Of a stretch of 27,146 nt of DNA, positions 22,209 to 27,146 are shown piece after piece. The number at the start of each line of letters is the position of its first letter. Positions within the stretch are counted from its first letter, which is position 1. The translations under genes and the position numbers were made by a program. Location of the stretch: positions 1 through 27,146 of the forward strand of contig JBGVFH010000058.1 in the NCBI GenBank assembly GCA_045120955.1. The letters run 5' to 3'. This DNA comes from JAZMZS01 sp045120955. Lineage in GTDB: Bacteria > Bacillota > Clostridia > Oscillospirales > CAG-272. The notes beneath the pieces were generated by a model that was given only the letters and a program-made list of their open reading frames with translations, ran no database searches and had not been told where the DNA came from.

Positions 22209-23465
22209 TTATTCGCTTACTTTTTTTATGTCAGCACCGAGTGAGGTGAGCTTTGTGACTATATTTTCATATCCTCTTTCGATAGAATATATGTTTGTGA
22301 TCTCCGTAGTTCCTTCGGCGGCAAGACCTGCAATGATCATTGCGGCACCTGCTCTGAGGTCAACAGCCTTTACCAATGCGCCATGGAGCGGTGATGAGTT
22401 TATATATGCGGTTTTATCAACGATTTGAATATCTGCGCCCATTTTGCGCAGTTCATCGACATATCTGAACCTGTTTTCAAATACTGTTTCCGTGACAGAG
22501 CTGCCAGACTCGGCAAAGCAGAGAAGTGCGGTCATCTGCGGATGCATATCTGTAGGATAACCGGGATAGGGAAGTGTCTTAACTCTGATCTTCCTTAGGT
22601 TTTCCGTATTTGAAATGCTGATAGAATCGTCAATTTCTTCAACGGTGACACCCATTTCTTCAAGCTTTGAGGAGATAGACTCAAGGTGCTTCGGTATTAC
22701 ATTGTTTATTTTTATTCTGCCGTGTGTGGCAACAGCGGCAAGCATATATGTACCTGCTTCGATCATATCGGGAATAATGGCGTATGTGCAACCGTGAAGC
22801 TCTTTTACACCCTTTACCTTGATTACATTCGTACCCGCACCTGTGATATTAGCTCCGCAGGTGTTCAAAAAGTTTGCAAGGTCAACTATATGCGGCTCTC
22901 TTGCGGCATTGTCAATAACGGTAATTCCGTCAGCCATTACAGATGCAAGAATAAGATTGCAGGTAGCACCGACAGACACGGTGTCAAAATAAACAGAATT
23001 GCCTATAATTCCGTTTTGCGCCTCAGCAGACACATAGCCCTCTGATATCTCCACTTTAGCCCCGATAGCCTCAAAGCCCTTTATATGCTGGTCAATAGGT
23101 CTGACACCGAAATCACAGCCGCCCGGCCATGCTATCTTAGCCTTGCCGAATCTTCCGAGCTCAGCTCCGAGAATATATGTAGAGCCTCTCATTTTTGATA
23201 CAAGCTCTGCAGGCGCAGCGCCTTGAACAATATCGGTGGTATCAATAGAAGCGGTATTTTCGTTTATGTATTCGATTTTGGCGCCCATAGCCGTAAGTAT
23301 CTCAAACGCCTTTGCTACATCTCGAATAACAGGCAGATTTTCTATTATACATTTGTCACGGGTAAGAATACAACCTATAATAATAGGTAAAGCGGCATTC
23401 TTAAACCCGCTTATCGTTACTTCACCGGAAAGTTGTTTTCCGCCGTTAATAATAAATTTATCCAT
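22209..23465 (-). CDS. murA: UDP-N-acetylglucosamine 1-carboxyvinyltransferase MurA
   Basis: MurA transfers enolpyruvate from PEP to UDP-GlcNAc, the first committed step of peptidoglycan synthesis. The 418 residues carry SGEVTISGFKNAALPI (K22 and N23), RGSTYILGAELGRFG, WPGGCDFGVRP with the catalytic loop Cys117 (so fosfomycin-type chemistry is conserved), and MIIAGLAAEGTTEI near the C-terminus. No ribosome binding site lies within 15 bases of the ATG. The nearest candidate, AAAGGA, is over 30 bases upstream beyond a 23-base palindrome. No peptidoglycan neighbours are present, so this is an isolated copy; Bacillota often have two murA genes and I cannot tell which this is. Confidence 0.95.
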   Translation of the reverse strand: MDKFIINGGKQLSGEVTISGFKNAALPIIIGCILTRDKCIIENLPVIRDVAKAFEILTAMGAKIEYINENTASIDTTDIVQGAAPAELVSKMRGSTYILGAELGRFGKAKIAWPGGCDFGVRPIDQHIKGFEAIGAKVEISEGYVSAEAQNGIIGNSVYFDTVSVGATCNLILASVMADGITVIDNAAREPHIVDLANFLNTCGANITGAGTNVIKVKGVKELHGCTYAIIPDMIEAGTYMLAAVATHGRIKINNVIPKHLESISSKLEEMGVTVEEIDDSISISNTENLRKIRVKTLPYPGYPTDMHPQMTALLCFAESGSSVTETVFENRFRYVDELRKMGADIQIVDKTAYINSSPLHGALVKAVDLRAGAAMIIAGLAAEGTTEITNIYSIERGYENIVTKLTSLGADIKKVSE

Positions 23466-23474
23466 AATAAATCA

Positions 23475-23497
23475 AACACGATATAGTATATCGTGTT
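23475..23497. repeat. 23-base perfect palindrome in the murA leader
   Basis: Arms AACACGATATA and TATATCGTGTT flank a single G. It lies 10 bases upstream of the murA start codon and directly after the only ribosome-site-like sequence (minus strand AAAGGA at 23504-23499) and a TATAAT (23513-23508). It may be a repressor operator or a 5' mRNA hairpin. I do not match it to a known regulator. Confidence 0.7.
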
Positions 23498-23606
23498 ATC
23501 CTTTCACATTATAAAAGGCCGAATGACCGTAGTTATTTCTCAGATACAAATAGTATATCATATATAGAAAGAAAAATAAAGTGGTTTTTGATAAAAAGTT
23601 TCAGCA

Positions 23607-23649
23607 AAAAAACATATTCGGTATCATTATATTATCGAATATGTTTTTT
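23607..23649 (-). terminator. Intrinsic terminator after the DUF3810 gene
   Basis: On the minus strand AAAAAACATATTCG and CGAATATGTTTTTT form a 14-base stem around a 15-base loop with a T run, 28 bases after the gene's stop. Confidence 0.8.
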
Positions 23650-23677
23650 GTGAAATGTATTATATATGTTTTGTAAT

Positions 23678-24850
23678 TTATTGTGCATAGTAAGCGACCG
23701 CCAGATCAACTACCATGCCATAGCTTTTTGTGCCTTCTGTACCTTGAAGCTTTAGATATGTGTCGTTTATCGTACCGCTCACCTTGGATGCAGTTGAGTC
23801 TCTGTATTTATCAAAAAACGACGAGTAAGCGGCAAGCTCCTTTTTCGTTTCATTTGCGAGCGATGAGTAAAACTCCTTGTACATGTCTCTGTCAGCCGAA
23901 TAAAGGGCATTTAAAAGATATTGGAGCATATTCATATATCCGCTGTACCGAATATACGTGTCATCGGAATTTATGCAGACCAAAAATGCTACAAAGTTTG
24001 CTTCATTCTCACGTGCTATTCCTCTCTGATGAGCAAACTCATGCGCCGCTGTAAAAGGAAGAGTAAAATCGGGAAAAACCACATCAATATTTGCCTCACA
24101 CGTAAAAAACGTATATACACCTGTTATATGCGTGTATGACATCGCCTCACTCATGCACACAGATTTTATTTGTGCATTTAAATTGTGCAGAAAATCGTAT
24201 TTTTTAGTGCATATATCGTATGCATCTATCAGCCTGTCGCTCATGCCCTTTATATTATACGGCATTACTGAAAAGTTCTCTGTGTCATATTCGGTGCTGT
24301 CACATAGCACTTCAAGCTCGGAATAAACCCTCTCTGCGGTGTCAAGCAGATTTTGAGCGCTGACAGGAGCACTTTCGAGTCCCAGCTTTTTGTCAAGTGT
24401 AGAATTTGAATATCCGGTCAGAAAAGTAAAAACTGCAAGAGAATATAAGGCAAGCAAAAAAGAGCATATTCCGAACAGCAGAGACTTTATGCTGTTGCCT
24501 TTTTTGATGTAATGTATATAAGTTAGGGAAAAATACAGAACAAGTAAAACCGGCAGCATAAAAATCATCGTCTCGGCAAGTGAAAAAGGGAACCATCCCG
24601 TCAAATTCGCAATGAGTATCCTAAAAAATGCGGCAATATTTTCGGTAAAAAAATCCGCAAAAACACTTGAAATTAATGCTGTTATATGAATTATCAGAGA
24701 CAATGCAAAAAGGCAAAGCGTTATTTTTAGATGCAACGGAATTTTTGACAGAAAATATTTAAGGTCTTTTTTTGTCTTTCCCCCGATCTTGGGCAGGGTG
24801 ATATTTTGATTTATGTTAGGTGCGTTTTCGTCATTAAAGTTTGAATTCAT
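23678..24850 (-). CDS. DUF3810 family membrane protein with HExxH metalloprotease-like motif
   Basis: A 390-residue membrane protein. After a polar Asn-rich N-terminus come three hydrophobic segments (about 40-65, 80-113, 122-147), then a soluble domain with AAHEFAHQRG: His270, Glu271 and His274 form an HExxH site, and ENEANF supplies a likely third ligand Glu283. This is the DUF3810 family, suspected zinc metallopeptidases with unknown substrate. Its ATG lies inside the end of the pseudouridine synthase gene (17-base overlap) with AAAGG upstream, so the two are coupled. Family assignment is good; proteolytic activity is inference. Confidence 0.82.
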   Translation of the reverse strand: MNSNFNDENAPNINQNITLPKIGGKTKKDLKYFLSKIPLHLKITLCLFALSLIIHITALISSVFADFFTENIAAFFRILIANLTGWFPFSLAETMIFMLPVLLVLYFSLTYIHYIKKGNSIKSLLFGICSFLLALYSLAVFTFLTGYSNSTLDKKLGLESAPVSAQNLLDTAERVYSELEVLCDSTEYDTENFSVMPYNIKGMSDRLIDAYDICTKKYDFLHNLNAQIKSVCMSEAMSYTHITGVYTFFTCEANIDVVFPDFTLPFTAAHEFAHQRGIARENEANFVAFLVCINSDDTYIRYSGYMNMLQYLLNALYSADRDMYKEFYSSLANETKKELAAYSSFFDKYRDSTASKVSGTINDTYLKLQGTEGTKSYGMVVDLAVAYYAQ

Positions 24851-25751
24851 ATTTTATACCTTTCTCTGACATTACAGTCAAAAAATCATCGGGAACAGGT
24901 GCGGCAAGGACTATGTTTTTTTGCTCGAACGGATGTATGAATGATATTCTGAGTGCATGGAGCATATGTCTGCCGTGGCGATCAGCTTGCCCGTAGAGCT
25001 CATCTCCCAATATGCTGTGTCCAATGCTTGACATATGAACACGTATCTGATGCGTCCTTCCTGTGTGAAGCAGCAGGTGTACAAGCGAGCAGTTACCCCC
25101 TACAGCAAGTGTATCGTATTCAGTGAGCGAATAGGCGGCGTCATCGCTGTCTTTTGTTTTTGAAAAGACACGTGTTATTATACTTTCCTCGGCTCGTCTG
25201 ATATATCCCTCGACCATTCCGCGCGGATCTGTCTTACCGTTTACAAGAGCTATGTATTCTTTTTGCACAAGCTTATTTTGTTGCAGCTTTGAAAATCTGT
25301 CGGCAGCAACAGCGCTTTTGGCAAAAATAACTATTCCGCTGGTGTTTTTGTCAAGCCTGTTTACGGCTCTGAATACAAACGGAAGATTTTTGCTTTTGTA
25401 CATATAAGCAAGCCCGTTTGCAAGTGTGTCGCTGTAATGATTGTGCGAGGGATGCGTCGGTGTATACGGGGGTTTGTTGAGAGCTATATAGTAATCATCC
25501 TCAAATATGATATCAAGCGGCATTTGAACAGCAACGATATTACAGCTTTCTTTGGTTTCATGTTCAATGGATAGCCACAGTGTGTCCTGCGCAAAAATAC
25601 GCTCGCGCACAGTGACCCTTTTGCCGTTGAGCATAATCCCGTCATCAAGCCTTTTCAGCCGCGAAAGCATATTTGACGAGAGCTTTATTTCATTTTTTAT
25701 ATAGTCTTTTACGGTTTTGTTGTTATACTTATCACTTATAATATATTTCAT
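24834..25751 (-). CDS. RluA-family pseudouridine synthase
   Basis: Converts uridine to pseudouridine in rRNA or tRNA; the exact site cannot be read here. The 305 residues have an N-terminal S4-like RNA-binding region (about 14-60, with LSRLKRLDDGIMLNGKRV), then the catalytic domain with IALNKPPYTPTHPSHN, the signature NRLDKNTSG with catalytic Asp134 (an Asn replaces the usual His of HRLD, which is not catalytic), LLHTGRTHQIRVHMSSIGHS and GDELYG. GAGGA lies five bases before the ATG. Overlaps the DUF3810 gene downstream. Confidence 0.93.
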   Translation of the reverse strand: MKYIISDKYNNKTVKDYIKNEIKLSSNMLSRLKRLDDGIMLNGKRVTVRERIFAQDTLWLSIEHETKESCNIVAVQMPLDIIFEDDYYIALNKPPYTPTHPSHNHYSDTLANGLAYMYKSKNLPFVFRAVNRLDKNTSGIVIFAKSAVAADRFSKLQQNKLVQKEYIALVNGKTDPRGMVEGYIRRAEESIITRVFSKTKDSDDAAYSLTEYDTLAVGGNCSLVHLLLHTGRTHQIRVHMSSIGHSILGDELYGQADRHGRHMLHALRISFIHPFEQKNIVLAAPVPDDFLTVMSEKGIKYEFKL

Positions 25752-25840
25752 GCTTTCCTCAAACTGTACTTTAAAATAACAAGCCCATTATTAAAATAAC
25801 ACAAATAAAAATAAAAATGGTGAACTTTATGTAAAAACTA

Positions 25841-25869
25841 TTGACAAAATCGTTTATTTGAAATATAAT
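25841..25869 (+). promoter_or_regulatory. Consensus sigma-A promoter for the small membrane protein gene
   Basis: TTGACA, 17 bases, TATAAT: a perfect match. The leader of about 47 bases contains the palindrome CATATGCATATG (25890-25901) and a GGAGG ribosome site. Confidence 0.85.
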
Positions 25870-25922
25870 GTATTTATAAATAAACTATACATATGCATAT
25901 GCAGAAATATTTGGAGGTTACA

Positions 25923-26102
25923 ATGAAAGAAACAGTCGCTGTAAAAGAAGAAGCGGTAAATAAAGAGAACGTAAAAAAGGCAAAATCACCTGTCCTCGAA
26001 AAAATTGGCAACTTTTTTTTCGGATTGTTTGTTACATTTTTGTTTACACTTCCCGTATGGTGCATTTTGATGATCGTTATATATTTTGTTAACAGACTGT
26101 AA
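25923..26102 (+). CDS. Small single-pass membrane protein, 59 residues
   Basis: Not a family I recognise. The first 28 residues are highly charged (MKETVAVKEEAVNKENVKKA), then about residues 31-56 are a hydrophobic segment FFFGLFVTFLFTLPVWCILM and beyond, ending NRL. A frame extension to 25893 is possible, but GGAGG five bases before the ATG at 25923 fixes the start. A perfect consensus promoter and a strong terminator bracket the gene, so it is a well-expressed independent unit. The charged N-terminus without a cleavage site suggests a membrane-anchored peptide with a cytoplasmic tail. It could be a regulator, a toxin-like peptide or an envelope component; nothing in the sequence decides. 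Confidence 0.75.
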   Translation: MKETVAVKEEAVNKENVKKAKSPVLEKIGNFFFGLFVTFLFTLPVWCILMIVIYFVNRL

Positions 26103-26130
26103 TTACTTCCGTATAAATATTAAATATATC

Positions 26131-26160
26131 AGGAGACGCATTGATTCAAATGCGTCTCCT
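26131..26160 (+). terminator. Intrinsic terminator after the small membrane protein gene
   Basis: AGGAGACGCATT and AATGCGTCTCCT form a perfect 12-base stem around GATTCA, followed by TTTATAC, 28 bases after the stop. Confidence 0.8.
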
Positions 26161-26170
26161 TTATACTATA

Positions 26171-26206
26171 ACCGCCGAGAAAATCGCTATGGTCACTCTC
26201 GGCGGT
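26171..26206. repeat. Isolated 10-base inverted repeat
   Basis: ACCGCCGAGA and TCTCGGCGGT flank 16 bases. It lies just after the previous terminator and is GC-rich in an AT-rich gap. No T run follows on either strand, so a terminator role is not obvious. Confidence 0.55.
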
Positions 26207-26235
26207 ATTATTAATTGTTGCATTAATATTCAAAT

Positions 26236-26443
26236 AAAAAAGCAGGCAAGGTGTCCTCATATTCTTTCCTATCGTTATTTTTCTATTACAGAAGCAACGC
26301 ACAAAACGGCGAGTGAGGATCCATGCAAATTCCTATGCAAAAAAAGCGGGCAGTGCCCGCACCCATCCTCCCGCCTATTGTATCTTTGGTTCTTCTTTAA
26401 CTCAACCAAACGGCGGGGCGTAATTACTCAATTTCCTATGCAA
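26236..26443 (-). repeat. Pair of diverged tandem ~104-base units
   Basis: Read on the minus strand, two head-to-tail units share three landmarks at nearly constant spacing. TTGCATAGGAA(A/T)TTG starts at 26443 and 26340. CGCCGTTT lies at 26415-26408 and 26311-26304. A GCC(C/T)GC plus T-run tail ends at 26339 and 26236. Offsets are 103-104 bases at each landmark. The middle is much less conserved: unit 1 can fold and has a terminator, unit 2 has lost these pairings. Could be a small-RNA gene with a decayed duplicate or a short non-autonomous repeat. I cannot tell whether it recurs elsewhere in the genome. Confidence 0.6.
26339..26443 (-). ncRNA. Candidate small RNA (unit 1 of the tandem element)
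   Basis: On the minus strand the segment can form a two-part hairpin. CCCGCC-type pairing joins 26412-26417 with 26370-26375, and TTTGGTT with AACCAAA joins 26404-26410 with 26385-26391 around a 12-base loop. A GC-rich terminator follows (GCGGGC, ACT, GCCCGC at 26346-26360) with seven Ts. I see no convincing promoter of its own; it lies just downstream of the tRNA-Glu terminator. No known RNA family is recognised. Confidence 0.45.
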
Positions 26444-26493
26444 TAAAAAACAAATCCGAACCAATTTCGATTTACGAAATAGTTCGGATTTGT
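26444..26493 (-). terminator. Intrinsic terminator after tRNA-Glu
   Basis: On the minus strand ACAAATCCGAAC and GTTCGGATTTGT form a perfect 12-base outer stem, with an inner TTTCG/CGAAA stem, followed by a T run. It begins 6 bases after the tRNA 3' end. Confidence 0.85.
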
Positions 26494-26499
26494 TATGCA

Positions 26500-26574
26500 T
26501 GGTGACCCGTGGGAGAATCGAACTCCCGTTTTCGCCGTGAGAGGGCGATGTCTTAGCCGCTTGACCAACGGGCC
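26500..26574 (-). tRNA. tRNA-Glu (anticodon CTC)
   Basis: A 75-base tRNA on the minus strand with encoded CCA. The acceptor stem GGCCCGT pairs with ACGGGTC (one G-T pair), then discriminator A and CCA. The anticodon stem TCGCC/GGCGA encloses the 7-base loop CTCTCAC, giving anticodon CTC, which reads GAG (Glu). The T arm is CGGGAGTTCGATTCTCCC-like with the usual TTCGA. It has its own promoter and terminator, so it is a single-gene unit even though it lies between protein genes. Confidence 0.95.
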
Positions 26575-26593
26575 ATCTGTCAACGACTCTGTT

Positions 26594-26622
26594 ATTATAG
26601 CACATCATTTTCGAAAATGCAA
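26594..26622 (-). promoter_or_regulatory. Sigma-A-type promoter for tRNA-Glu
   Basis: On the minus strand TTGCAT (26622-26617), 17 bases, TATAAT (26599-26594). The tRNA 5' end is about 20 bases after the -10 element. Confidence 0.75.
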
Positions 26623-26651
26623 TAGTTTTTTCGAAAAAAATCGAATTTTTT

Positions 26652-27146
26652 TTATTTTTTTTCAAGATCAATAAGACGGTTTGAAATTTCGTACCCTAAT
26701 ATGGCGGCAGCACTTGCGGCAGACAGTGATGACAAAAAGTTTCTGCTGTAATCTATTCTGACAGTATTGTCTGCAAGACTTAGTATCTTTTTTGAAATTC
26801 CACGTTTTTCTCCGCCGATTATAAGGAGAAGAGGGGAGGATATTTCTATATTCGCTATTGACTCTGAGTTTTCTTTTGCGGTTGCAATAATAGTTGCACC
26901 GAGTTTTTTTAGGTGCTCGACAGCCGCTACTGGCTCAACAGAATAAATATCACACAGCTCTGATGCACCGGCAGAAGAACGGCAAACGATGCTTGCGGCG
27001 CTCATCCAATTTCTCTCTGGCAGGATAACAGCGTCAGCACCGAATGCGTACAGCGAACGCAGAGCGTACCCAAAGTTGAAGGGGTCCTCAATTCCATCAA
27101 GCATAACAAAAAATCTCTTGTCATCGAGTGTATCGGGAAGTGTGCA
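26652..27146 (-). CDS. TrmH/SpoU-family RNA 2'-O-methyltransferase, C-terminal part (cut by window edge)
   Basis: SpoU-family enzymes methylate ribose 2'-OH in rRNA or tRNA through a trefoil-knot SAM site. The reading frame is open to the window edge, upstream of the internal Met at 27104, so the N-terminus is missing; 164 residues are visible. Motif 1 is LDGIEDPFNFGYALRS with the conserved Asn and Arg. Motif 2 is LLLIIGGEKRGISKKIL. Motif 3 reads VRIDYSRNFLSSLSAASAAA, departing from the usual IPM...SLNVSVA (Ser in place of Asn). The knot fold is clear; substrate and activity are not. No clear terminator separates it from the tRNA-Glu promoter. Confidence 0.85.
   Translation of the reverse strand, partial: CTLPDTLDDKRFFVMLDGIEDPFNFGYALRSLYAFGADAVILPERNWMSAASIVCRSSAGASELCDIYSVEPVAAVEHLKKLGATIIATAKENSESIANIEISSPLLLIIGGEKRGISKKILSLADNTVRIDYSRNFLSSLSAASAAAILGYEISNRLIDLEKK

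Noticed and set aside
25348..25362. Missing His in the HRLD motif of the pseudouridine synthase (reads NRLD) as a sign of inactivity
   Set aside because: The catalytic Asp134 and the rest of the signature are intact; the His is not the catalytic residue.
1..27146. CRISPR arrays, insertion sequences, prophage or defence genes
   Set aside because: No regularly spaced identical repeats, transposase motifs or phage proteins were seen; genes are conserved chromosomal ones.

Overview
The window looks like chromosome from a spore-forming, AT-leaning member of the Clostridia, most likely an Oscillospiraceae/Ruminococcaceae-type gut bacterium. Three things point there. Gene orders known from Bacillota are kept: yqfC-yqfD-phoH-ybeY-era-recO, SRP RNA-dnaX-ybaB-recR and ylxM-ffh-rpsP-khpA. 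The SRP RNA is the long form with an Alu domain. Sporulation genes (ylbJ, yqfC, yqfD) are present, and several promoters match the TTGACA-17-TATAAT consensus. There is no phage, transposase or CRISPR array, and nearly all of the window is housekeeping sequence.

Layout. On the minus strand, 1-2382 holds the start of glgC and a glgB-like gene upstream of it (glycogen synthesis). A divergent promoter region leads to a HAD phosphatase (2576-3154). After a 400-base gap come ylxM, ffh, rpsP and khpA (3558-5912), then a DNA-deoxyinosine glycosylase and L-lactate dehydrogenase. A short DUF1858 gene with its own consensus promoter and a foldable leader follows, then the overlapping pair trmK/nif3-like. 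A minus-strand pair (a 64-residue Cys-rich protein and YlbJ) diverges from the long plus-strand run yqfC-yqfD-phoH-ybeY-era-recO-mutS2-capA (10647-18981). Next are SRP RNA, dnaX, ybaB and recR. The remainder is mostly minus strand: murA, a DUF3810 membrane protein, an RluA-type pseudouridine synthase, tRNA-Glu(CTC) and a TrmH-family methyltransferase cut by the window edge. One small plus-strand membrane protein gene (25923-26102) interrupts this block.

How the genes fit together. Ffh, its partner YlxM and the SRP RNA form the co-translational targeting machinery. rpsP, khpA, ybeY, era, trmK, the pseudouridine synthase and the SpoU enzyme serve ribosome and RNA maturation. recO, recR, dnaX, mutS2, ybaB and the glycosylase serve DNA replication and repair. 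ylbJ, yqfC and yqfD are mother-cell sporulation genes.

The most unusual signals are: (i) a pair of diverged tandem ~104-base units at 26236-26443, one of which folds into a hairpin plus intrinsic terminator on the minus strand; (ii) a full-length glgB-like protein in which five of the eight invariant catalytic-site residues are replaced; (iii) a swapped but base-paired tetraloop closing stem in the SRP RNA; (iv) a 23-base perfect palindrome separating the only Shine-Dalgarno-like sequence from the murA start; (v) a 10-codon reading frame that appears to couple translation into khpA; (vi) a compact foldable leader before the DUF1858 gene; and (vii) a shared ylbJ/yqfC control region with a near-perfect sigma-E-like promoter.
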